From Candidatus Fermentibacteraceae bacterium (lineage in GTDB: Bacteria; Fermentibacterota; Fermentibacteria; Fermentibacterales; JCC-6), in assembly GCA_029932015.1 (NCBI GenBank), contig JAOZQW010000051.1:1-11065 (forward strand): 11,065 bases of DNA, given 5' to 3'. The first letter of the stretch is position 1. Every line of letters begins with the position of its first letter. Position numbers and translations under genes: made by a program. This document shows, piece by piece, positions 4,996-11,065 of this stretch. The notes under the pieces were generated by a model. That model had not been told where the DNA came from, ran no database searches, and saw only the letters and a list, made by a program, of their open reading frames with translations.

Positions 4996-7637
4996 TCCTG
5001 CAGACCATCTGGTACCGCACCAGCTACTGAAGTGTATCTGATGCTGCTGCCTAACCACTTCTCGGCAGCTGACCGCAGGTCTTCTGGTGTAAGCTCAAGC
5101 AGATGTCCTGTGGTGAGCAGGTCGAAGTCAAGAGGCAGCTTCATGGACGCCAGGGTCAGTAGCGCTCTTGCGATTGAGCTGTATCGTGTAGTGGCAAGCT
5201 GGAGCTTCCCCAGATGGGATGCCAGTTCAAGTCTGAGCTCATCAGTTTTCATCGGTTCCCTGTAGAGACCTGCCATCTGCTCCCGCAGCATGGTCATTGC
5301 TCTGAGGCATGCCCCAGGACTTGTCATGAGCAGAGCCGCCAGTCTTCCCCTGTTCAGGAAGGGGAGGTAGACACTGCTCACATGGTAGCAGAGTCCTGCT
5401 GAATCCCTGATCGTCCGTCCCAGCCTTGAGCCGATACCTTCTCCCAGCATTCCGTTCAGCAGCGTAAATGCATACGTGTCACTGCTATTTCTTGATGGAG
5501 CCGGAGCACCCATAACTACCGCGACCTGCTCCCTGCCATCAAGCCGCAGCTGTTCGCTGAAGGAGGAGGAAGCGTTTATTCTGGGTACAGGTGAGATCAG
5601 TGAAGCGAGAGGATCCTTCCATCCGCCGAAGAGATCCTGGACCATTCCGAGAGCGTCATCCCTGGACAGGTTGCCAACAATCGAGATAACCGCTTCCCCT
5701 GGTCTGCAGCAGTTTGTGAAGTGAGTAATAATATCATCTCGGCAGATGGCGCTGATGGTCTCGGAGGAGGGAACCGCTGCGCTGTCGGAGGGATCTGTTG
5801 AGAGTCTGGCGAACGAGTTCATCGCCGCCCCTATTGGAGAGCTGCACCAGTCTTCGAGATCTGCCAGACTCTCCCGAACCACTGACCCGATATCATCCGT
5901 TCTGAATGCTGGCCTGATGAGAAGGTCTGCGACGGCTGAAAGCGCCTCCCTGAGGTCATCTGCAAGGACTGTAAGACCTCCTGCAGCGTACTCGTTCGCG
6001 GGAGACAGTTCGAGACCACTCCCCAGATTCTCCACGCGCTGGTTGAAACGGATGCTGTCCTCTTCAACGGTCCCGAAGAGCATTGTTTCTGCGATCACCG
6101 CTGACAGACCAGCGAGTCTGCTCGGTTCCCTGTCCGTTCCCATTGGGAAGGAGAAAGCGAGAGAGACGACCGGGAATGAAGTATCTCTTCGAAGCAGAAG
6201 TCTAAGACCATTCGATAATCTCATATCCTCAGTATCTCTGGATATAGACCACTCCGGCGGCTTCAGGAGTCTATCGGGAACAACTGTGTCCCCTGGAGCA
6301 AGTATGGCTGGAGGGGAGAGGTCGTCTGATTCGTTGTCACGATGCTCCGGCACATTTCCCATGGTTGCTGCAGTGATGTCTGGACGCAGGATGGCTAGTG
6401 TTGAATCCTCTTCCTGAATGTGATCCTCCAGCACCCGAATGAGGTCTTCACTCTCCAAGCTGTCCGCCTCGGCAGCGGAGCGCCAGTAATAGAGATGATC
6501 CCCGTACTTGAGCTCTCCTATTGCGAACCGTCTGCTCCTCCCGGAAGGTTCCGTATCGGATATCCTGCTCCAGGCACTTCTTCTCCCCTTGAGGATAGAG
6601 AGCCTTTCTTCCGTGAGTCCGTTTCCTGCGATACTATCGAGTTCATCGAATACGATCCTGAAAGCCCGCTCCCGGTCATCTGTTGACCGGAACATCCCGT
6701 GGATACTGAACAGCCCCGGGTCCGTGAGTGTATTTGTCGAAGCCGAGATGTCCAGTGCAAGACCTGGATTAATCAGGAGTTCCTCAAATCGGCTCGATCT
6801 CCCCGCGGAGAGATGGATGGCCAGGAGAGAAAGGGCTCTTGAATCCATGTGATCAGCACCAGGAACGTGGAAGGCCAATGTACCTCTAGATAGAGGGGAT
6901 GGGTGATCGATCTCAACGATCCTCCTGGATCTCTGCGGGGGCTCAGGAGTTACTACGTTCCTGCGTACTTCACCGGATGGCAGAGTTCCGAAAAGGTCCT
7001 TCACCAGTTCAAGTGTCTCAGCAGGATCTATCTTACCTACAATGGAAAGAACTGCGTTTGAGGGTTTGTAGAAGTTATCGTAGAAGCCTCTGACCGATTC
7101 CGAAGAGAAATCCATGATATCAATCGAGGAGCCGATGATCGGATAACCGTACGGATGAACTCTGAACGCCTCCCTGAAGAGAGCGTCATCCAGAGCCCCA
7201 TCCGGATCATCTCTGCCTGTGAGCAGCTCTTCCTCGAGGACGACCTGCTTTTCGGATGAGATAGCTGCCCTATCCATAAGGCAGTTCAGCATCCTGTCAG
7301 CCTCCAGGTCAAGGATCTCACTGAGTCCGGCCACAGGGACGATCGAGTAGTAGACCGTCATATCCCTGGACGTAAAGGCGTTTGCTCTGCCGCCGTTCCG
7401 CTGGACCGTATTCCAGTAGTGGCCCGGTCCGAAGCGATGAGTGCCCTTGAACATCATATGCTCACAGAAATGGCTCAGCCCCCTGGTTCCGGGAACTTCG
7501 TCGATTGAACCGACTCGGTATCCCAGTGTCGCGGCTGCGACTGGGGAGTAATCAAGTGGCTGAATGATAACGGTGAACCCGTTCGCAAAAGTGTGAACGG
7601 TTACGTCCTCTGTGTGAATGGCATTTTGAAATATCAT
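4989..7637 (-). CDS. M16-family zinc metallopeptidase, two-repeat fusion
   Basis: An 882-residue insulinase/pitrilysin-class protein (MEROPS M16). The N-terminal repeat has the inverted zinc motif H56-F-C-E59-H60 in GLSHFCEHMMFKGT, and the third metal ligand is expected in VVLEEEL (E136 or E137). The substrate-binding region RNGGRANAFTSRDMTVYY follows the motif at 80-97. The second repeat starts near 460 and aligns with the first: GLSAVIAETMLFGT at 510-523 replaces the zinc residues by A513, A516 and E517, so this half is inactive and probably closes the clamshell over peptide substrates. No signal peptide or membrane helix is visible, which suggests a cytoplasmic enzyme degrading small peptides, although other M16 proteins are exported. 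The start is ATG at 7637 with only a weak AGG upstream. A hairpin-rich leader precedes it and may control expression. Confidence 0.92.
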   Translation of the reverse strand: MIFQNAIHTEDVTVHTFANGFTVIIQPLDYSPVAAATLGYRVGSIDEVPGTRGLSHFCEHMMFKGTHRFGPGHYWNTVQRNGGRANAFTSRDMTVYYSIVPVAGLSEILDLEADRMLNCLMDRAAISSEKQVVLEEELLTGRDDPDGALDDALFREAFRVHPYGYPIIGSSIDIMDFSSESVRGFYDNFYKPSNAVLSIVGKIDPAETLELVKDLFGTLPSGEVRRNVVTPEPPQRSRRIVEIDHPSPLSRGTLAFHVPGADHMDSRALSLLAIHLSAGRSSRFEELLINPGLALDISASTNTLTDPGLFSIHGMFRSTDDRERAFRIVFDELDSIAGNGLTEERLSILKGRRSAWSRISDTEPSGRSRRFAIGELKYGDHLYYWRSAAEADSLESEDLIRVLEDHIQEEDSTLAILRPDITAATMGNVPEHRDNESDDLSPPAILAPGDTVVPDRLLKPPEWSISRDTEDMRLSNGLRLLLRRDTSFPVVSLAFSFPMGTDREPSRLAGLSAVIAETMLFGTVEEDSIRFNQRVENLGSGLELSPANEYAAGGLTVLADDLREALSAVADLLIRPAFRTDDIGSVVRESLADLEDWCSSPIGAAMNSFARLSTDPSDSAAVPSSETISAICRDDIITHFTNCCRPGEAVISIVGNLSRDDALGMVQDLFGGWKDPLASLISPVPRINASSSFSEQLRLDGREQVAVVMGAPAPSRNSSDTYAFTLLNGMLGEGIGSRLGRTIRDSAGLCYHVSSVYLPFLNRGRLAALLMTSPGACLRAMTMLREQMAGLYREPMKTDELRLELASHLGKLQLATTRYSSIARALLTLASMKLPLDFDLLTTGHLLELTPEDLRSAAEKWLGSSIRYTSVAGAVPDGLQDY

Positions 7638-7660
7638 AACCCGAACCTAAACGAATTGAA

Positions 7661-7704
7661 GCCGGGCCTCAATATTTGATTAAATCAAAAAAATGAGGCC
7701 CGGC
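7661..7704 (-). promoter_or_regulatory. Long leader hairpin of the M16 gene, alternative to the terminator
   Basis: Arms 7661-7671 (GCCGGGCCTCA) and 7694-7704 (TGAGGCCCGGC) are perfect 11-bp inverted repeats. Nested inside is a second palindrome, TTTGATTAAATCAAA (7675-7689), so the whole element can fold as one long rod with a small internal loop. In the minus-strand transcript the arm at 7694-7704 is also needed for the terminator-like hairpin at 7694-7708. Forming this long hairpin would therefore prevent the terminator, the arrangement of an antiterminator. It ends 23 nt before the ATG at 7637. Confidence 0.5.
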
Positions 7705-7714
7705 CTCAGTTTTT
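7687..7714. terminator. Intrinsic-terminator-like hairpin with T tracts on both strands
   Basis: TGAGGCCCGGCCTCA (7694-7708) folds into six base pairs with a 3-nt loop. On the minus strand it is followed by seven T (complement of 7687-7693), a canonical intrinsic terminator upstream of the M16 peptidase gene. On the plus strand it is followed by GTTTTT (7709-7714) and a second T5 at 7718-7722. A bidirectional terminator is normally found between convergent genes; here it sits between two divergent starts, so on the minus strand it would act within the peptidase gene leader. Confidence 0.55.
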
Positions 7715-7726
7715 CAGTTTTTCGGA

Positions 7727-7755
7727 TTGGAAGTGTCACTGGCAGTGAGTATTCT
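7727..7755 (+). promoter_or_regulatory. Possible promoter of the nitrilase-pyrG-purF unit, with a palindrome in the spacer
   Basis: TTGGAA (7727-7732) and TATTCT (7750-7755) are 17 nt apart, each matching 4 of 6 consensus bases. The spacer and -10 edge contain TCACTGGCAGTGA (7736-7748), a perfect 6-1-6 palindrome placed like an operator. Further downstream, CATGATC occurs twice 11 bp apart (7783 and 7794), which could be another protein site. On the other strand TTCACA (complement of 7776-7781) with a poor -10 near 7752-7758 could drive the M16 gene. Confidence 0.3.
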
Positions 7756-7823
7756 TATTGACGAGTTATTCAAAATGTGAACCATGATCACATCATGATC
7801 GGGTATGAAAGTGTGGTGAGGAA

Positions 7824-8612
7824 TTGAGAGTCGGTTACTTTCAGTTTGCGCCCGTGTTCGGAGAGCGCAGTATGAACCTGGAAACCGTGAGCATGGCTCT
7901 CGGTGATGCCGCAGCAGATCTGATAGTGCTTCCTGAATTGCCTTTTACCGGCTATTCCTTCAGGGACAGGAACGAACTGCTTTCTCTCTCAGACGATCCG
8001 AAAAGCTCTTCGATAGTAGAGAAGCTTGCCGAACTCTGCGCGGAATGCGGCTTCAAAATAGTGACCGGCTTCGCGGAGAGAGCTGGAGAGAAATGTTACA
8101 ACAGTGCACTTCTTGTGGGTCCAAATGGAGTAGAGAGCCGTTACAGGAAACTCCATTTATTCGACAGGGAGAAGGACCTCTTTGACCCCGGGGATCTGCA
8201 CCTTGAAGTTATCGAAGCAGGGGAAATGCGGATCGGTATGATGATCTGCTTCGATTGGGTTTTTCCAGAGGTTACCAGAACACTTGCCCTCAGGGGAGCT
8301 GATATCATCTGCCATCCCGCAAATCTTGTTTTGAGTTACTGTCAGCGTACGATGCTCTCGAGATGTACCGAGAACCTGCTCTTCGCAGTTACGGCCAATA
8401 GAATCGGAGAGGAGGACAGGACCGGAACAGCCCTTGCCTTCACCGGTCGGAGCCAGGTCGTTGCTCCCGGCGGGGATATCTTGATCAGCTCCGGAATAAA
8501 TGAGCAGGAACTGGCAGTAGCAGTCATTGACCCATCCATAGCCAGAAATAAAATGATGACCTCCCGGAACCACATCCTCCTGGACAGGAGACCGGACTTC
8601 TACGATCGATGA
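7824..8612 (+). CDS. Nitrilase-superfamily carbon-nitrogen hydrolase
   Basis: A 262-residue cytoplasmic amidohydrolase with the complete Glu-Lys-Cys catalytic triad: E38 in LIVLPELPFTGY, K109 in RYRKLHLFDREK, and C142 in MMICFDWVFPE. The four-layer nitrilase fold spans the whole protein, and the length is usual for a single-domain member. The family cleaves amides, for example N-carbamoyl compounds, omega-amides or deaminated glutathione. The residues after C142 (FDWVFPE) are of the general amidase or carbamoylase type, but the substrate cannot be assigned. The start is TTG at 7824 with GGTGAGGAA directly upstream; an in-frame TGA at 7806 excludes earlier starts, and MRVGYFQFAP is a typical family N-terminus. 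It is followed after 100 bp by pyrG, possibly in the same transcript; no terminator is evident between them. Confidence 0.88.
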   Translation: MRVGYFQFAPVFGERSMNLETVSMALGDAAADLIVLPELPFTGYSFRDRNELLSLSDDPKSSSIVEKLAELCAECGFKIVTGFAERAGEKCYNSALLVGPNGVESRYRKLHLFDREKDLFDPGDLHLEVIEAGEMRIGMMICFDWVFPEVTRTLALRGADIICHPANLVLSYCQRTMLSRCTENLLFAVTANRIGEEDRTGTALAFTGRSQVVAPGGDILISSGINEQELAVAVIDPSIARNKMMTSRNHILLDRRPDFYDR

Positions 8613-8712
8613 ATCCTTTCTGACTCCCATTTCACTGCTTGTGAGCCTCCTCGTGATTTGTAATAGTTCATCATGCGGGATGCTGTTTTTATCAGGGGAG
8701 GATGGTTCATTA

Positions 8713-10329
8713 ATGGCGGGGTCCAAGTGCAAATTCATTTTCGTTACCGGTGGGGTTGTATCCTCTCTTGGCAAGGGCATTACAGCTGCTTCCATTGCCC
8801 TGCTCCTGCGCCGGCGCGGCTATCGGGTCTCCATGCAGAAGCTGGATCCCTATCTCAATGTTGACCCCGGAACCATGTCCCCTTATCAGCATGGTGAGGT
8901 CTATGTCACAGAAGATGGTGCCGAGACCGACCTGGATCTCGGTCATTACGAGCGCTTTGCAGGTGTTACATGCAACAGGAACAGCAACTACACCGCAGGT
9001 AAGATCTACTCATCTGTTCTATCGAGGGAGAGGGAAGGCGGCTATCTCGGCAAGACTGTTCAGGTCATACCCCATATCACTGATGAGATAAAGGCTGCTG
9101 TGCTTTCTCAAGTCACAGACGAGGTCGATATCGCGATCACGGAGATCGGTGGTACCGTCGGTGACATTGAAAGCCTTCCCTTTCTCGAGGCTCTCAGACA
9201 GCTCAGCCATGATCTGGGAAGACAGAATGTCGCCTTCATACACCTCACTCTGATACCCTACCTGTCAGCCTCCGGCGAGCTCAAGACCAAGCCTTCTCAG
9301 CAATCCTCCGGAATTCTCAGGAGCATCGGGATAATACCCGATATCCTTATCTGCAGGACCGAGCGCTCGCTTGATGAGGAGCACTTCAGGAAACTCTCCC
9401 TCTTTTGCGATGTGCCTTCGAACGCAGTTATAGAAGAAAAGGATGTGGAGAACTCCATCTACGAAGTGCCCGTTGAACTGGCAGCCCAGAAGCTGGACCA
9501 GCTTATCCTCGATAGACTCAGTCTGCCTCATCTCGGACTTGATATGAGAACCTGGGAGGAAATGCTGGAGAAGGCTATTCATCCCAAAGGCCGGAAGGTC
9601 TGTATCGGTGTCGTCGGGAAGTACATGGGGCTTCAGGATTCATATAAGAGCATCTACGAGGCCCTTAGGCATGCTGCAATAGCCAATGATGTACCCCTTG
9701 AGATAAGGGGCATCGAAGCGGAGGATCTCGAAAGCGGGGATACCTCAGCTCTCAACGGTGTGGATGGTATCCTCGTTCCCGGTGGTTTTGGTACGAGGGG
9801 TATTGAAGGCAAGATTGATGCGGTTACCCATTCGCGGATAAATGGGATCCCGTTTCTGGGCATATGCCTGGGTATGCAGTGCGCTGTAATCGAGACCGCA
9901 CGCAATCTGGCTGGTCTTACAGAGGCAAGCAGTTCAGAGTTCCATCCGGAAACACCTCACCCTGTCATCGACCTGATGGAGGATCAGCGCAGTCTTACCC
10001 GCAAGGGAGGGACAATGCGCCTTGGAGCATATTCCTGCAGGCTGGAGAAGGATTCCAGAGCCTCAGAGATATATGATTCAGAGACCATTTCCGAGAGACA
10101 CAGGCACAGATATGAGTTCAATAATTCATACCGTGAGCTGCTGGCGGAGGCCGGTATGATCTGTTCAGGTCTCTCTCCTGACGGTGTCCTCGTTGAGATC
10201 GTTGAGAGGCCGGACCATCCATGGTTCGTTGCTTGCCAGTTCCACCCCGAATTTAAGTCCGGGCCACTTGATCCCAATCCGCTCTTCAGGGAATTTATCA
10301 GAGCAGCATCGGAGAGTTCGCATGCATGA
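8713..10329 (+). CDS. pyrG: CTP synthase (glutamine-hydrolysing)
   Basis: A 538-residue enzyme that converts UTP to CTP using ATP and ammonia from glutamine, close to the 545 residues of E. coli PyrG. The N-terminal synthetase domain opens with KFIFVTGGVVSSLGKG (P-loop ending at G22), followed by QKLDPYLNVDPGTMSPYQHG and ETDLDLGHYERF. The C-terminal class I glutamine amidotransferase domain contains PGGFG, the nucleophile C385 in GICLGMQ, and H511/E513 in FHPEF, so all catalytic residues are present. The start is ATG at 8713, where homologues begin; GGAGG at 8697-8701 is 11 nt away, a rather long spacing. The frame is open back to a GTG at 8641, but the extra residues do not resemble PyrG. 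A weak promoter-like pair (TTGTGA 8639-8644, TAATAG 8661-8666) lies upstream. The stop overlaps purF. Confidence 0.97.
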   Translation: MAGSKCKFIFVTGGVVSSLGKGITAASIALLLRRRGYRVSMQKLDPYLNVDPGTMSPYQHGEVYVTEDGAETDLDLGHYERFAGVTCNRNSNYTAGKIYSSVLSREREGGYLGKTVQVIPHITDEIKAAVLSQVTDEVDIAITEIGGTVGDIESLPFLEALRQLSHDLGRQNVAFIHLTLIPYLSASGELKTKPSQQSSGILRSIGIIPDILICRTERSLDEEHFRKLSLFCDVPSNAVIEEKDVENSIYEVPVELAAQKLDQLILDRLSLPHLGLDMRTWEEMLEKAIHPKGRKVCIGVVGKYMGLQDSYKSIYEALRHAAIANDVPLEIRGIEAEDLESGDTSALNGVDGILVPGGFGTRGIEGKIDAVTHSRINGIPFLGICLGMQCAVIETARNLAGLTEASSSEFHPETPHPVIDLMEDQRSLTRKGGTMRLGAYSCRLEKDSRASEIYDSETISERHRHRYEFNNSYRELLAEAGMICSGLSPDGVLVEIVERPDHPWFVACQFHPEFKSGPLDPNPLFREFIRAASESSHA

Positions 10330-11065
10330 ACCAAGAGAGTACTGCGGACTCTGCGGTGTGACCGGAAGGGGACAGACAACCGTTCCTCTTGTGGCCGAGG
10401 GTCTTCTCTCGATGCAGCATCGGGGGCAGGAGGCTGCGGGGGTGATATGGGCGTCAGGCGGGAGTCTGCATCTTCACAAGAGAAAGGGCATGGTTACCGA
10501 TGCCCTGTCTGAGCTGCCATCGGACTGGAGTGCAGTGGATGTCAGTGGTTCAATTGGTCATGTCAGGTATGGCACATTCGGCGGAGGAGGTGTTGAGAAC
10601 GCTCAACCTCTCCTCGTACAGATGGCTGGCATACAGGTTGGCATAGCTCACAACGGGACAATAGGCAACGCTGGAGAGCTTCGGGAGGAACTCCAGAGGA
10701 AGGGCGCAATCTTCCTCACAAATACTGATACAGAGGTAGTTCTCCATCTGATGTCCAGGGAACTCGAAGCTGCTGATTACAACGTGCGGCAGGCTCTCGA
10801 GATCGCTCTTGGCAGGCTTAGTGGAGCCTACTGCCTCTTACTCGCCACCCCGGAAGGTATTTACGCGGTAAGGGATCCGCTTGGGTTCCGTCCCCTGAGT
10901 CTCGGGAGATTTTCTAAGGGCGGCTGGATCGTTGCCAGCGAGAGCATCGCCTTCTCTGTATGCGGCGCAGAATATGTCAGGGAGGTCGAGGCCGGAGAGG
11001 TTCTCTATCTGTCCTACGATGGTGGAGAACCGATTTCAGACAGGTTCCAGCAGGCAGCCGATATG
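10322..11065 (+). CDS. purF: Amidophosphoribosyltransferase, N-terminal part (cut by window edge)
   Basis: The first 248 residues of glutamine PRPP amidotransferase, the committed step of purine synthesis; the PRPP-transferase half lies beyond the window. The N-terminal nucleophile glutaminase is complete in its key motifs: catalytic C8 in CGLCGV, QHRGQE (32-37), GHVRYGTFG, AHNGTIGN, NTDTEV, and DPLGFRPL. The seven residues before C8 (MHEPREY) should be removed as a propeptide, as in the Bacillus-type enzyme; in E. coli the Cys follows the initiator Met directly. The ATG at 10322 overlaps the pyrG stop by 8 nt and has GGAG 7 nt upstream, so the two are probably translationally coupled. An ATG at 10326 is in another frame and does not give PurF. 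Confidence 0.95.
   Translation, partial: MHEPREYCGLCGVTGRGQTTVPLVAEGLLSMQHRGQEAAGVIWASGGSLHLHKRKGMVTDALSELPSDWSAVDVSGSIGHVRYGTFGGGGVENAQPLLVQMAGIQVGIAHNGTIGNAGELREELQRKGAIFLTNTDTEVVLHLMSRELEAADYNVRQALEIALGRLSGAYCLLLATPEGIYAVRDPLGFRPLSLGRFSKGGWIVASESIAFSVCGAEYVREVEAGEVLYLSYDGGEPISDRFQQAADM

Noticed and set aside
5746..6417. 223-codon plus-strand ORF antisense to the M16 peptidase gene
   Set aside because: Low-complexity S/R/A-rich translation typical of a shadow frame opposite a real coding region.
8670..8690. Possible terminator before pyrG (CATC...GATG followed by T5)
   Set aside because: Only four base pairs in the stem, too weak for an intrinsic terminator.
8641..8712. 24-residue upstream extension of PyrG
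   Set aside because: PyrG homologues begin at the ATG corresponding to 8713 (KFIFVTGGV follows within a few residues), and the extension resembles nothing conserved.

Overview
This window looks like chromosomal DNA from an anaerobic or facultatively anaerobic bacterium, with a roughly balanced base composition and dense gene packing. The main clue is a class III (oxygen-sensitive, glycyl-radical) ribonucleotide reductase with its activase. A partial MurJ-type lipid II flippase indicates a peptidoglycan-making bacterium. PurF is of the kind with a short propeptide ahead of the catalytic Cys. I cannot place the phylum from sequence alone. No rRNA, tRNA, CRISPR array, insertion sequence or phage gene was seen.

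Layout: (1) 1-663, minus: N-terminal two-fifths or so of a MurJ/MviN-family flippase, cut by the left edge, with its own sigma70-like promoter at 700-728. (2) 763-3733, minus: an anaerobic dNTP-synthesis operon. It reads nrdD (ATP cone and catalytic barrel), then a 54-residue ORF carrying the glycyl radical loop as a separate overlapping gene, then nrdG (radical SAM activase). A good promoter (TTGACG-N16-TATTAT) and two candidate NrdR boxes 32 bp apart lie upstream. (3) 4084-4995, plus: an EamA/DMT transporter, divergent from nrdD and overlapping the end of the next gene tail to tail. (4) 4989-7637, minus: a large two-repeat M16 zinc peptidase. (5) 7638-7823: a divergent intergenic region rich in palindromes, including an intrinsic-terminator-like hairpin whose arm can also pair with a downstream segment, as in an attenuator. 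(6) 7824-11065, plus: nitrilase-family amidohydrolase, CTP synthase (pyrG) and the start of amidophosphoribosyltransferase (purF), with pyrG and purF overlapping by 8 nt.

Nucleotide metabolism dominates: NrdD/NrdG make deoxynucleotides without oxygen, PyrG makes CTP and PurF commits PRPP to purines. The best candidates for something unusual are the split nrdD and the switch-like leader of the M16 peptidase gene. The split could be a genuine two-subunit arrangement or a one-base sequence or assembly error, and the window alone cannot decide. Three of the nine coding sequences (murJ, nrdG, nitrilase) appear to start with TTG.
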